From Intrasporangiaceae bacterium URHB0013 (GTDB lineage: Bacteria; Actinomycetota; Actinomycetes; Actinomycetales; Dermatophilaceae): a DNA stretch of 64,000 nt. Below the pieces are notes generated by a model. The model worked only from the letters and a program-made list of their open reading frames with translations. It was not told the origin of the DNA and ran no database searches. The stretch is taken from positions 1-64,000 of the forward strand of contig JIBA01000015.1 of the NCBI GenBank assembly GCA_000620545.1, given 5' to 3'. A program made the translations under genes and the position numbers. Shown here piece by piece: positions 16,846 through 26,646 of this stretch; within the stretch, counting starts at the first letter, position 1, and each line of letters starts with the position of its first letter.

Positions 16846-17115
16846 ATGCCCGAGTCCACCCAGGTCACGCCCGACGAGGGCTCGATCACGATGTTCACGA
16901 CCCCGTGGTGCGGGTACTGCACCCGGCTCAAGGGCCAGCTGGCCCGCGAGGGCGTGCCGTTCACCGAGATCGACCTCGAGGCCAACCCCGAGCACGTCGA
17001 CTTCGTCGAGCACGTCAACGGCGGCAACCGCACCGTCCCGACGGTCGTGTTCCCCGACGGCTCGGCCGCGACCAACCCCTCGCTCGCCGAGGTGCGCTCG
17101 CGCCTCGCCGGCTGA
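16846..17115 (+). CDS. mrx1: Mycoredoxin / glutaredoxin-like protein
   Basis: An 89-residue thioredoxin-fold protein with the redox motif WCGYC (residues about 20-24), NGGNRTVPTVVFPDGS including the cis-proline region, and ATNPS near the C-terminus. These features and the position next to uvrD2 match mycoredoxin-1 (Rv3198A), which reduces mycothiol mixed disulfides. I chose ATG 16846 because TAGGA precedes it at about 5 nt; ATG 16828 is an alternative adding six residues. Confidence 0.88.
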   Translation: MPESTQVTPDEGSITMFTTPWCGYCTRLKGQLAREGVPFTEIDLEANPEHVDFVEHVNGGNRTVPTVVFPDGSAATNPSLAEVRSRLAG

Positions 17116-17120
17116 CCCGC

Positions 17121-17168
17121 GACCGGGCGACCGGGCGACCGGGCGACCGGGCGACCGGGCGACCGCGC
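17121..17168. repeat. 8-bp tandem repeat GACCGGGC, about 6 copies
   Basis: Five perfect copies and one degenerate copy of GACCGGGC fill the gap between the convergent mycoredoxin and nudC genes. It is a likely length-variable locus. Confidence 0.9.
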
Positions 17169-17174
17169 CTGCTC

Positions 17175-18167
17175 TCAGGTGCCGGCGACCGTTCCCGGCC
17201 CGACCACGTCCTCGACCGTGTGGCCCAACCAGTGCTCGATGATCCGCTTGGCGATCGAGATGCCGCTCGGCGTGCGGATCGAGCCACCTCGCAGCAGGTC
17301 GCGGTACTCCTCGCGGCTCACCCAGCGCGCCTCGGCCATCTCGACGGGGTCGATGGTCAGCTGCGTCTCGCGGGTCGTCGCCTCGAAGCCGACCATGACC
17401 GACGACGGGAACGGCCACGGCTGGTTGCCGAGGTAGCGCACCGCATCGACCTTGACGCCGACCTCCTCGGCGACCTCGCGGGCGACGGCGGACTCGAACG
17501 ACTCCCCCGGCTCGACGAAGCCGGCGAGCACCGAGAAGCGGCCTTCCGGCCAGTGCGCCCCGCGCCCGAGCAGCAGGCGGTCGTCGGGGTCGACGACCGA
17601 CATGATGACGGCAGGGTCGGTGCGTGGGTAGTGCTCGCTCCCCTCACGCTGGCACCGCCGCACCCAGCCGGCCTGATTCGGCTCGGTCGGCGCCCCACAT
17701 CGTGGGCAGAAGCGGTGGGTCGAGTGCCAGTTCGCGAGCGCCAGCGCGGTCGTGAAGACTCCGGCGTCGCGCGGCGCCAGCGCCTCACCCGCCTGCCGCA
17801 GGGTGAGCCAGGCGTCGGACTCGTGCCCGGAGCCGGCGGCCTCCGGCTCGCTCCCGACGTCCGTCGAGACGACGCCGACGTATGCCGTCCCGTCGCCGTC
17901 GCGGCCCAGGTGCAGCCCGAGCCGGGCGCGGTCAGCCGGCTCGGGGGCGCGGAGCACGAGGCCGAGGGCGTCGCCTGCCGTGTCCCCGACACCAGCACCA
18001 CCGGCTGCTGCGACGCGCATCCGGTCGCCGCGGATCTCGGCGACGCGGGTGCTCGGGTCGTCGAGCAGCTCGGCGATGATCTCGGGGCGACGCCGCTCGA
18101 GCGCCACCCGGTCCAGTGAGCTGCGCGAGAGCGCGAGGTCGGTCAGGGTCTCGTCGGTCACTGCCAC
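17175..18167 (-). CDS. nudC: NADH pyrophosphatase NudC
   Basis: A 330-residue Nudix enzyme. Zinc ligands are visible in FCPRCGAPT and the following RRCQREGSEHYPR; the Nudix box is GFVEPGESFESAVAREVAEEVG; and the NADH-specific signature is NQPWPFPSSVMVGF. NudC hydrolyses NAD(H) to NMN(H) and AMP, and in other bacteria removes NAD caps from RNA. The GTG at 18167 lies 7 nt after a TAGGGT box, so I prefer it to the GTG at 18176; GTG 18161 is also possible. Same position as Rv3199c. Confidence 0.92.
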   Translation of the reverse strand: MAVTDETLTDLALSRSSLDRVALERRRPEIIAELLDDPSTRVAEIRGDRMRVAAAGGAGVGDTAGDALGLVLRAPEPADRARLGLHLGRDGDGTAYVGVVSTDVGSEPEAAGSGHESDAWLTLRQAGEALAPRDAGVFTTALALANWHSTHRFCPRCGAPTEPNQAGWVRRCQREGSEHYPRTDPAVIMSVVDPDDRLLLGRGAHWPEGRFSVLAGFVEPGESFESAVAREVAEEVGVKVDAVRYLGNQPWPFPSSVMVGFEATTRETQLTIDPVEMAEARWVSREEYRDLLRGGSIRTPSGISIAKRIIEHWLGHTVEDVVGPGTVAGT

Positions 18168-18174
18168 ACGACCC

Positions 18175-18180
18175 ACCCTA
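18175..18180 (-). promoter_or_regulatory. Leaderless -10 box for nudC
   Basis: TAGGGT on the minus strand, 7 nt before the GTG at 18167. It decides the nudC start. Confidence 0.6.
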
Positions 18181-18273
18181 GGACGGCACGCCCGCGGGAC
18201 TGCATCCGTGTCGAGCGTGCAGCGAACCGACCGGCGCGGGCGTCGCCTCCCACGCTCGGCGGGTCGCTCGACC

Positions 18274-18279
18274 TACGGT
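18274..18279 (+). promoter_or_regulatory. Leaderless -10 box for phosphotransferase-like gene
   Basis: TACGGT ends 6 nt before the GTG at 18286; the GGAGG in between is too close to the start to be a ribosome binding site. Confidence 0.6.
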
Positions 18280-18285
18280 GGAGGC

Positions 18286-19812
18286 GTGACGCGCAGCCCG
18301 CTCTTCCTCGCCGCCCTGGCGAGCTCTGCCGTGCCGGGCCTCGACCCGGTGTCGGTGGAGGGCGTCCCGGGCGAGCCCGGTGACCTCTTCGAGATCGCGT
18401 ACGTGCAGGACACCCAGGATCGCCGCTGGGTCGTCAAGGCGCCGTGCACGCCGGCGGCCGGCGCCATGCTCGATGACATCTCGGCACTGTCGGGGCTGCT
18501 CGGTCGTCGACTCGACGTGGCCATCCCGATGGTCCGCGGCCTCGCCGCGGTGCCCGAGGGTCGAGCGGCGGTCTACCTGCGTGTCCCCGGCCGGCCGCTC
18601 GACTTCGCCGGGCTCCGGCCGGGCCCGCTGACCGCCGAGGTGGGCCGCACGCTCGCCCACATCCACAACGTCGAACACCTCCTTCTCGAGGAGGCCGGCC
18701 GGCCCACCTATGACGCAGAGGCGCACCGGCGACGCCAGCTCTCCGAGCTCGACCGCGCGGCCGCCACGGGGCACGTGCCCACCGGCCTGCTCACACGGTG
18801 GGAGCACGCCCTCGAGGACGTCTCGCTGTGGCGCTTCGCCCCCAGCGCCGTGCACGGCACCTTCACCGGCCAGAACGTCCTCGCCTCGTTCGACGACCAT
18901 GACGACTCGTCGACCGGACACGTCCGAGGCGTCCTCGCCTGGGAGGAGAGCCGCGTGGGTGACCCCGCGGACGACTTCGCCGAGCTGGCCAGTCTCGCGC
19001 CGCCGGAGACGCTGGACTCCGCCCTCGAGGCCTACGCGGAGTCCCGGATCGAACGTCCCGACGTGCACCTGGTGCGCCGCGCCCGCCTCGCCGCGGAGAT
19101 GTCCCCGCTGCGCACCTTGCTCCACGCTCTGGCCTCGGGGCAGCTGGACGTCGTCGAGCGCACGGCCGATGAGCTGCGGGCCCTCGACGCCCGGGTCGAG
19201 GCCGACGATCGCCGTCACGCGCTGGAGGACGCCGAGCGCAGTGAGCGCACGCGGCAGGCGCGCGAGCGGGCCGCATCGGTCCTCGACCACGGCGACCCCG
19301 GGCGGCCCGAGCCGGAATGGGACGCGACCCAGCCGCACGTCCCCTTCCCCATGCTCGGGGAGACCCAGGCGATCGCGATGGCCTCCCTCCTCCATGGCCA
19401 GGACGGGCCCGAGCAGGAGCGCAGCCACCAGGCGTATGCCGGCGCGCCCGGGCGGACCGAGAGCCGTTCGCCCGAGGCGGCCGAGGCCTCGGCCGCGTAC
19501 GACACGACCCGCGATGAGGCGCTCCCGGCGGAGCAGCGGGACTCGGATGACATGGCGACTGGCAGCTCGGCGATGTCCGCACCTACGCAGGCCCCGGACG
19601 CCCACGAGCCCGCTGCAGGCGTGGCGGCGCAGCCCGCCGGGGACTCTCACGCCGTGCCGGTGATGCCAGGGCAAGCCGACGCGTCACCGTTCGAGATCGA
19701 CGAGGTTGAGGCCCTGCCCGAGCACTCCGACGGGGTGCTCGACCTCCACGAGGGAGCCTCCGACTTCGTGCCGGTCACCAACTCGGACCGGCATCGCGAC
19801 GCGCACAGCTGA
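18286..19812 (+). CDS. Aminoglycoside/macrolide phosphotransferase-like protein
   Basis: A 508-residue protein. The first 300 residues have a kinase-like fold of the APH type: the nucleotide-lysine segment RRWVVKAPC, an HIHNVEHLL helix, the catalytic-loop equivalent VHGTFTGQNVL (Asp of HGD replaced by Thr) and VLAWEESRVGDPADDFAELA in place of the metal-binding segment. Because the catalytic Asp is not conserved it may be a pseudokinase. The last 200 residues are acidic, Ala/Pro-rich and probably disordered. Divergent from nudC. An antibiotic-resistance role should not be assumed. Confidence 0.7.
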   Translation: MTRSPLFLAALASSAVPGLDPVSVEGVPGEPGDLFEIAYVQDTQDRRWVVKAPCTPAAGAMLDDISALSGLLGRRLDVAIPMVRGLAAVPEGRAAVYLRVPGRPLDFAGLRPGPLTAEVGRTLAHIHNVEHLLLEEAGRPTYDAEAHRRRQLSELDRAAATGHVPTGLLTRWEHALEDVSLWRFAPSAVHGTFTGQNVLASFDDHDDSSTGHVRGVLAWEESRVGDPADDFAELASLAPPETLDSALEAYAESRIERPDVHLVRRARLAAEMSPLRTLLHALASGQLDVVERTADELRALDARVEADDRRHALEDAERSERTRQARERAASVLDHGDPGRPEPEWDATQPHVPFPMLGETQAIAMASLLHGQDGPEQERSHQAYAGAPGRTESRSPEAAEASAAYDTTRDEALPAEQRDSDDMATGSSAMSAPTQAPDAHEPAAGVAAQPAGDSHAVPVMPGQADASPFEIDEVEALPEHSDGVLDLHEGASDFVPVTNSDRHRDAHS

Positions 19813-19999
19813 CCTTCGTCCGCCCCTGCCGAGTGACCCGCAGCCCTGTGCGCGTGTCGCGTGCGCCTTGTGGCCGCAAGCCACTGAGGTCTGGCGTGCG
19901 CCGCCGAGCCGCGTTGCGTCCTCTCAGCCCGTGCTGCCGCCCGGGCAGGACGACCGTTCGCTCGACGTTGTGGACCGGTAGGCGGCGCCGGCCCTGCGG

Positions 20000-22900
20000 C
20001 TAGTCGGGCAGGGTGCGGAGCAGCTCGACCAGGGCTGCCTCGCCCGGCAGGTCGGGACGGACGGTGGCGCCCTCCCCGGCGTAGTAGAACGCCGCGTCGA
20101 CGAGCGACGGGTCGACGCCCCGCAGGCGGGCGAAGGCCACGGCATAGGCCCCGAGCTGGAGAGCGCGTACGGTGGCGTCGCGCCCGGTGGGCCGGGCGCC
20201 GGTCTTCCAGTCGACGACCGTCCACCCGCCGTCGTCGCGGGCGAACACGGCGTCGACGCGCCCACGCACGGCGATGCCGTCGATGATCGTCTCGATCGAC
20301 ATCTCGATCTCCTCGGGGACCCGATCCGCCCACTCGCTGGCGAGGAAGCGCTCCTTCATGGCATCGAGGTCGCCGTCGTCGGCCGCACCCTCGTCAGCGC
20401 TGCCGGGCAGGTCGAGCAGGTCGACGAAGGCGGCGCGCGAGTAGTGCTCCTCGATCCAGGCGTGGAAGGCCGTGCCCTGTCGGGCGGCGACGGCCGGCGG
20501 GCTCGGCATCGGCCGCCGCAGGGACATCGCGAACGCCTCCGCGTCACGGGCCAGCGAGACGACCGCAGAGGCCGACAGGTGACGGGGGACGTCGACGACC
20601 GGCTCACGAGAGCGCCTCGCCGCCTGCTCGGCGAGCAGGATGCGCAGGTCATCGACCCGCGGATCGCCCTGGGGCGTCGTGGGACCGGCGGCGACGAGCG
20701 CGGCGATCCGCTGGTGTGCGTCGAGCAGACCGGCGCGTCGCACCCCCATCGGGTCGTGGGGCCACAGCTGTGAGACGGGGACGGCGAGGTGTGGGTTGGT
20801 CGGCGCCTGCGCCTTGCCCTTGTCGTCGATGACCGGCTCCGGTGCGGTCACCCAGCAGGAGCGCACGACGGAGCCGGGCAGCGTGTCCTCGACCTCGGTC
20901 AGGAAGCGCGACGGCACCGACAGCGTCTTCTTGGCCGTGCCCCACAGATGTGTCGTGAGGAGCATCGAGGAGCGCGCGCGGGTCAGGGCCACGTAGGCCA
21001 GACGGCGCTCCTCGGCGACCGCGTGCCGCCCGCCGTCGCGCACGAACGCATCGATCGCGGTGCTCAGGGACTTGCGGTCCGGGACGCCACGCCAGTCCAG
21101 GTGCGGCAGGCCGGCCCGGTCGCCGCGCAGGTCGTAGGGCAGCGAGTCGAGCCCGATGAGCCAGCCCTTGTCCTTGACGTCTCCGGAGCAGGCGTACGCC
21201 GTGGGCTCGCTGCCTTCGACCGGTGCCACGGCGGTCGCCCCGTGGGCCGGAAAGACGCCCTCGACGAGGGTGGGGACGGCGACGACGTCCCACTCGAGCC
21301 CCTTGGCGGCATGGACCGTGAGGACCTGCACGGCGTCCGCATCTGACTCGGTGTGCCCGGCGTCGAGACCGCGCTCCTGGTCGCGGGCCGCGTCGAGCCA
21401 GCTGAGGAAGCCGGAGAGCGTGGGTCGGTCGGCAGTCGTGGCATAGCGCGCAGCGACGTCGGCGAAGGCGTCGAGGTGCACCCGGGCCGTCGACGCCGTG
21501 TGCTCGGGTCGGGAGAGCACCTCGATGTCGAGCCCGATCGCCACCTCGGCCTCGGCGACCAGGTCGACCAGGGGCAGGGCAGTCAGGCGCCGCAGGCGGC
21601 GCACGACGTCGCCGAGATCGCGCAGTCGGGCCAGCGCATCGTCGCTGATGCGGGCGCCGTCGCGTGAGGTCCACCCCGCCCGGGGCAGCTCGTCGAGCGC
21701 CTCGACGAGCGTGGCCGTGTCGGCACTGTCGGCCGCGAGGTCGCAGCCCCGGCGGTCCGAGGTGGAACCGTCGCCCGGCTCCGCACCACTCGGCTCGGTG
21801 GACGGGTCAGGCGGAGGCATGGTCCCCGCTCGAGGGGGGCGGGAGTGCAGCTCGCGCGCCCACGCCCACAGCCCTGCGAGGTCGGCCGCGCCGAGGCGTA
21901 CGACAGGGCCCGTGAGCAGACGCATGAGCTGGTCGCCGCGTGTCGGGTCCTGCACGACCCAGAGGGCGGCGACGAGGTCGCTGACCTCGGGGGTGACCAG
22001 CAGACCGCCGAGCCCGACGACCTCGACGGGCAGCTGGCGCCGCCGCAGGGCCTCGAGCACGACGGGGAAGCTCGACCGTCGGCGACACAGCACCGCCGCA
22101 CTGCGACCGGTGCGTCGCCCGCTGGGGCTGAACCAGTGCGCGGCGATCCACGCGGCGACGTGGTCGGCCTCGTCCTCGGCGGTCTCGAGACGGGCCACCT
22201 CGATGGACCCGATGCCGGCGCCAGGCCGCGGCCGCAGGGCCTGGACGTGCTCGGTCGCGAGGGGCGCCGCCACGGCGTTGGCCGCGTCGAGGATGAGTGA
22301 GTCGTTGCGCCAGCTCGTCGAGAGAGGCAGCACGTCGGCCGGCCCCGCGTCGCCGGCGAACTCGGACGGAAAGCGGAGCAGGGTCGTCGCGCTCGCGCCG
22401 CGCCAGCCGTAGATCGACTGGTTGGGGTCCCCGACTGCCGTCAGCGCCACCCCGGGGTGGTGGAAGAGCGAGCGAAGCAGCTCGAGCTGGGCCTCGGACG
22501 TGTCCTGGAACTCGTCGAGCAGCACGGCTCGGAAACGCTGGCGCTCGGTCTCGCCCACGGTCGGGACGGAGCGGGTGAGCCGTGCAGCAATGGCCATCTG
22601 GTCGGCGAAGTCGAGCGACTCGCGCTCACGCTTGAGGGCGAGGAAGGCTTCGACGATCGGCAGGACGGTGCGCCGCTCGCGCAGGACGGTGATGGCGTCG
22701 CGGGCGGCCGTGATCGATCCGCGTCCCTCGCCGTCGGGCAGCGCGTCGAGGCGCGCGAGCACCGCGTCGAGGTGCTCGATGACCTCTGCCGGGGAACGCA
22801 CGTGCTCGGCCATCTCCCCGGCGAGCGCCATGACCGCCTGGATGACGGTCGCCTCGCTCTTGACGACGTCGGCCATGGGGCCGTCCCACCGCGACACCGC

Positions 22901-23416
22901 CTCGGCCGCGAGCTGCCACGCGCCGGCCTCCGTGAGGATGCGGAACTCGGGCTCGATGCCCACCCGGAGGGCGTGCTCGCGGACGAGCCGGCCGGCATAC
23001 GCGTGGTACGTCGAGACGGTCGGGGTGCCTCCGAGCACCTCGGCGCCGGTCCCGTCGTCGGCGCGGGGCGTCCAGATGCCGGCGCGCTCTAGCCCGCGCA
23101 GCCGCTTGCCGATGCGCTGCGACAGCTCGGCCGCGGCCTTGCGGGTGAAGGTGAGCCCGAGCACCTGGTCGGGGTCGACGAGCCCGTTGGCGACGAGCCA
23201 CACGACGCGTGCGGCCATGGTCTCGGTCTTGCCGGAGCCGGCGCCGGCGACGACCAGCAGCGGGCGCGCGCCCGCTTCGATGACGGCCGCCTGCTCGCCG
23301 GTGGGCGGCGGCATCTCGAGCGCCGTCGCGATGTCGATCGCGCTGTAGCGCGGAGCGGTACCGGGCGGGGTCCTCGCCTCTGTCTCTGTCTCTGTCTCTG
23401 TGTCCACGATCGTCAC
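20000..23416 (-). CDS. adnB: ATP-dependent helicase-nuclease subunit AdnB
   Basis: A 1138-residue UvrD-like helicase fused to a C-terminal RecB-type nuclease. Walker A is VVAGAGSGKTETM, Walker B is LDEFQDTSEAQLELL, later helicase motifs include VLTVHAAKGLEWDVVAV, and the nuclease carries the PD-(D/E)XK core WTVVDWKTGARPTGRDA. AdnAB is the mycobacterial double-strand-break end-resection machine; AdnB is the lead motor. The GTG overlaps the adnA stop as GTGA. An N-terminal Thr-Glu repeat (residues 6-13) is encoded by a hexanucleotide microsatellite. Confidence 0.92.
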   Translation of the reverse strand: MTIVDTETETETEARTPPGTAPRYSAIDIATALEMPPPTGEQAAVIEAGARPLLVVAGAGSGKTETMAARVVWLVANGLVDPDQVLGLTFTRKAAAELSQRIGKRLRGLERAGIWTPRADDGTGAEVLGGTPTVSTYHAYAGRLVREHALRVGIEPEFRILTEAGAWQLAAEAVSRWDGPMADVVKSEATVIQAVMALAGEMAEHVRSPAEVIEHLDAVLARLDALPDGEGRGSITAARDAITVLRERRTVLPIVEAFLALKRERESLDFADQMAIAARLTRSVPTVGETERQRFRAVLLDEFQDTSEAQLELLRSLFHHPGVALTAVGDPNQSIYGWRGASATTLLRFPSEFAGDAGPADVLPLSTSWRNDSLILDAANAVAAPLATEHVQALRPRPGAGIGSIEVARLETAEDEADHVAAWIAAHWFSPSGRRTGRSAAVLCRRRSSFPVVLEALRRRQLPVEVVGLGGLLVTPEVSDLVAALWVVQDPTRGDQLMRLLTGPVVRLGAADLAGLWAWARELHSRPPRAGTMPPPDPSTEPSGAEPGDGSTSDRRGCDLAADSADTATLVEALDELPRAGWTSRDGARISDDALARLRDLGDVVRRLRRLTALPLVDLVAEAEVAIGLDIEVLSRPEHTASTARVHLDAFADVAARYATTADRPTLSGFLSWLDAARDQERGLDAGHTESDADAVQVLTVHAAKGLEWDVVAVPTLVEGVFPAHGATAVAPVEGSEPTAYACSGDVKDKGWLIGLDSLPYDLRGDRAGLPHLDWRGVPDRKSLSTAIDAFVRDGGRHAVAEERRLAYVALTRARSSMLLTTHLWGTAKKTLSVPSRFLTEVEDTLPGSVVRSCWVTAPEPVIDDKGKAQAPTNPHLAVPVSQLWPHDPMGVRRAGLLDAHQRIAALVAAGPTTPQGDPRVDDLRILLAEQAARRSREPVVDVPRHLSASAVVSLARDAEAFAMSLRRPMPSPPAVAARQGTAFHAWIEEHYSRAAFVDLLDLPGSADEGAADDGDLDAMKERFLASEWADRVPEEIEMSIETIIDGIAVRGRVDAVFARDDGGWTVVDWKTGARPTGRDATVRALQLGAYAVAFARLRGVDPSLVDAAFYYAGEGATVRPDLPGEAALVELLRTLPD
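23378..23401. repeat. CTCTGT microsatellite, 4 copies, inside adnB
   Basis: Four perfect hexamers encode alternating Thr-Glu near the AdnB N-terminus. Gain or loss of units would keep the reading frame. Confidence 0.9.
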
Positions 23417-26400
23417 AGGACGTCCCCCTCGGGCTGGACGGGGCACGACGAGCGCACCGGGCAGGTCTCGCACGCCTTGCCCTGGGCAGCCCGGAACTCG
23501 GCGGCGCCCATCCCCTCGGCGGTCGCCTCGACGAGCGCCCGCGCCCAGGTCGGGTCGTCGCCCTGCGCGAGCGGCTCCTGCGTCAGGACGCTCGGCTTGA
23601 GCCCGGACAGGCCACCCTTGCCGATGAAGACGAGCGCGGCTCCCGCGCTGCGCTCGCCCAGCGACGGGAACCCGCCCTCCTCGACGGCCACCTGGTATGC
23701 CCCGAGCTGGCCGTGCTGGGCCAGCTCGGACCGTGTGGGCTTGGACTTGCCGGTCTTGAGGTCGACGATGCGCACGCGCCCCTCCCCGTCGCGCTCGATC
23801 CGGTCGACGCGCCCGGCCACGACGGCCCGCCCCACGGTGACGCGGAAGTCCGTCTCGACACCGACCCGGTCCCAGTCGCGCTCGGCGCCGTCGCGGTAGG
23901 CCGCGAAGCGGGCCACCATGTCGTGCGCCTCCTGGTGGGTGCGGTCGGTGACCCAGCCCGGCTTGAGCCCCAGGCGTCCCCAGCGCTCGTCGACCTCGTG
24001 CTTGAGCTCGTCGAGCGGGGCATCGGGCAGCTCGGCCACGATGTCGTGGACGAAGGTGCCGACGGAGGCGGCGCCGAGGGACACGCCCTCGCCGCCGACC
24101 GACGTGAGGAACCAGCGCAGCCCGCACTCGGCGAAGTAGGTGACCTTCGACGGTGACACCGGGACAGGCTCGCCGGGGTGGCGCACGGGCCGCTCGGTCG
24201 TGACCGCACGGAGCGCCCACCACGAGCTCGGGTCGGCGCCACGGACGCCCTCACGCGCCGCCGCCGCGAGCAGGTTGAGGGCAGGCTCGGCGACACCGGG
24301 GTCGGGGCTGACCGCCTCGCGGCGCAGCTCACCGACGAGCCCGGGCAGGGTCATCGTGCGCGCCACCTCCGAGTGTGGACGCACCTCGTCGGCGAGGCGG
24401 GTGGAGGCCGGCGGGTCGACGAGGTCGAGGTAGACGGACGGCTGCTCGTCCTCGTTGCCGACGGCGGTGACGAGCAGTCGCTCGGTGACCCGGGTGACGG
24501 CGACGAGGAAGAGACGCGTCTCGTCGTAGCGCACGGCGGCCTGGGCGGCCCGGAAGCCGAGGGGCCGCTGGGCGACGACGTCGACGAGGTCCTCGGAGCC
24601 GAGGATCGAGCCTCGCAGTCGCAGGTCGGGCCAGACACCCTCCTGGACTCCCGCGACGACGACGATGCGCCACTGGCGGCCGGCAGCGGTCTGTGGCGTG
24701 AGCAGGGCGACGCGACCGCCGGACTGGCCGCCGACGAGCAGCGTGTCACCCGGGACGTCCTGGCCCTGGATGTGCTCGAGGAACTTGTCGGGCCCGGCGG
24801 TCGGCAGCCGGTCGACGAAGGACCCTGCGGCGTCGAAGAGCGCGAGCACGGCGTCGAGGTCGCGGTCGGCGCGCTCCCCCGATGTGCCGCCCGAGAGAGC
24901 CTGACGCCTCCATCCCTCGGCGACGCCGGCTCCCTGCCAGATGGCCCAGAGCACGGACTCCGCCGTGACCCCGGAGGCCCAGCGGCCGTCGTCCCCGACG
25001 CGCGCTGCTGCGGCGCCCGCGGCGAGCGCCGTCGCAATGCGCTCGGCGGGTCGTGCGGTCGACCCGAGCATCCGCGCCCGCGGTTGCGACTGGAGCAGCT
25101 CGGCGAGCAGCTCGTCGCTGGATCGTCCACCCCCAGAGGCGAGCTCGTCCTGACGCAGCAGTCGCCGCAGCCGACGCAGTCCCACGGTGTCGGAGCCCCC
25201 GACGGGTGAGAGGACGAGATCGGCGGCGCGCACCGGGTCGATGACGTGGGTCTCGCCGCGGTGCTCGGCACGAGCGATCCCGATGCTCTCCTCGAGGAGG
25301 TGCAACAGCGGTCGCACCGCGCTCTCGTCGCGGACGGGCGTCTCGGCGCTGCCCGCCTGCACGGGAACCCCGGCCTGGCCGAGCAGGCGACGCATCGTGT
25401 CGGCACGTCCCGACCCCCGGACGACGACGGCCATGTCGGTCCACGGGACTCCCTCGACGAGATGCGCCCGGCGCAGCAGGGCCGCGATGTGCGCGGTCTC
25501 CTGGGCGGCCGATCGCAGCAGCGCGACCTCGACGACCCCCCGTGACGGGGCGTCCGTCGGCGCCATCCGGCGCTGCTCGCCGCCGCCGAGCGCCCCGATG
25601 CGCCGCGAGACCCGGTCGGCCACCCCGGTCATCGCCTCTCCCAGGCGGTGGCTCCGGCCGAGCACGACGGTCTCCATCGCACCCTCGCCGGCGTCGTCGA
25701 TGAGGTCGAAGAGCCCGCCGACGAAGCGCGGGTCGCGTCCGGCGCCGGCGAGATCGGTCCACCCGCCGGCAAGGAACCGCGGGTCGGCGCCACGGAAGGT
25801 CTGCACCGCGACGTCCGGGTCGCCGATGAGGACCATGCGCGGACCTCCGGGGCGGGCGACCACCCGCAGCAGCCGGGCCGCGGCAGCGGTCAGCTCCTGA
25901 GCCTCGTCGACGACGATGAGCCGGATGCGCTCGTGGAGGCGGTCGAGTGCGGGCGGCTCGTCGTCGAGCAGCTCGGCGACGGCGGTGAGCACCCACGCGG
26001 GGTCGTAGGAGCCGTGCCGGCTGAACGAGGTCACCTGGTCGTACTCGCGCAGGACGTGCGCAGCCGCGGCCCACTCGGGTCGGTCATGGTCAGCCGCGAG
26101 CCGAGCGAGGTCGTCGGGTCCCTGCCCCAGCTCGACGGAGCGCATGAGGAGGTCCCGCAGCTCGTTGCGGAAGCCTCTGGTCGTCAGGGCCTCACGCAGC
26201 TCCTCGGGCCAGGCAGGACCGGGAACGTCCCCCGATGCGTGACCCGCGAGCAGGTCTCGCAGGATGACGTCCTGCTCCGGTCCGTTGAGCAGCCGCGGTG
26301 GTGGGTCGCCGCGCAGGGCGGCCTCGGCGCGCAGCACCCCGAAGCCGAACGCCTGCCACGTGCGCGCGAGCGACTCAGTCGACGTGCCGCCGAGGCGCGC

Positions 26401-26646
26401 GGTGACCTGCTGGCGCAGCTCGGCCGCAGCGCTGCGGCTCGACGTGAGCACGAGGCACGAGTCGGCGCGCAGGCCCTGCCGGCGGACCGCGTCGACGACG
26501 AGCTCGACCGCGACGGTCGACTTCCCGGTGCCAGGCCCGCCGAGGACGCGCAGCACCCGTGCCGACGAGTCGAGGGCGGCCTGCTGGCACTCGTCGAGCT
26601 GCACCCGCACCGGGGCGAGGGCAGGAGCTCGACGGAGGATGACCAC
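23413..26646 (-). CDS. adnA: ATP-dependent helicase-nuclease subunit AdnA
   Basis: A 1077-residue protein with Walker A RVLGGPGTGKSTVAVEL, Walker B LIVVDEAQELTAAAARLL, and a C-terminal nuclease with RIVDLKTGKSKPT. The C-terminus has CETCPVRSSCPV which, with an upstream cysteine (ECGLRW), fits the iron-sulfur cluster of RecB/AddB-type nucleases. Start GTG (MVILRRAP). It is upstream of and translationally coupled to adnB. Position and order match Rv3202c-Rv3201c. The 246 bp between its start and the next gene hold no recognisable feature. Confidence 0.92.
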   Translation of the reverse strand: MVILRRAPALAPVRVQLDECQQAALDSSARVLRVLGGPGTGKSTVAVELVVDAVRRQGLRADSCLVLTSSRSAAAELRQQVTARLGGTSTESLARTWQAFGFGVLRAEAALRGDPPPRLLNGPEQDVILRDLLAGHASGDVPGPAWPEELREALTTRGFRNELRDLLMRSVELGQGPDDLARLAADHDRPEWAAAAHVLREYDQVTSFSRHGSYDPAWVLTAVAELLDDEPPALDRLHERIRLIVVDEAQELTAAAARLLRVVARPGGPRMVLIGDPDVAVQTFRGADPRFLAGGWTDLAGAGRDPRFVGGLFDLIDDAGEGAMETVVLGRSHRLGEAMTGVADRVSRRIGALGGGEQRRMAPTDAPSRGVVEVALLRSAAQETAHIAALLRRAHLVEGVPWTDMAVVVRGSGRADTMRRLLGQAGVPVQAGSAETPVRDESAVRPLLHLLEESIGIARAEHRGETHVIDPVRAADLVLSPVGGSDTVGLRRLRRLLRQDELASGGGRSSDELLAELLQSQPRARMLGSTARPAERIATALAAGAAAARVGDDGRWASGVTAESVLWAIWQGAGVAEGWRRQALSGGTSGERADRDLDAVLALFDAAGSFVDRLPTAGPDKFLEHIQGQDVPGDTLLVGGQSGGRVALLTPQTAAGRQWRIVVVAGVQEGVWPDLRLRGSILGSEDLVDVVAQRPLGFRAAQAAVRYDETRLFLVAVTRVTERLLVTAVGNEDEQPSVYLDLVDPPASTRLADEVRPHSEVARTMTLPGLVGELRREAVSPDPGVAEPALNLLAAAAREGVRGADPSSWWALRAVTTERPVRHPGEPVPVSPSKVTYFAECGLRWFLTSVGGEGVSLGAASVGTFVHDIVAELPDAPLDELKHEVDERWGRLGLKPGWVTDRTHQEAHDMVARFAAYRDGAERDWDRVGVETDFRVTVGRAVVAGRVDRIERDGEGRVRIVDLKTGKSKPTRSELAQHGQLGAYQVAVEEGGFPSLGERSAGAALVFIGKGGLSGLKPSVLTQEPLAQGDDPTWARALVEATAEGMGAAEFRAAQGKACETCPVRSSCPVQPEGDVL

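Noticed and set aside
17121-17168. CRISPR-like array
   Set aside because: Unit is 8 bp without spacers; a simple tandem repeat. No cas genes in the window.
18286-19812. Antibiotic (macrolide/aminoglycoside) resistance gene
   Set aside because: Fold resembles APH but the catalytic HGD is HGT and the metal-binding segment is altered; a resistance call is not supported.
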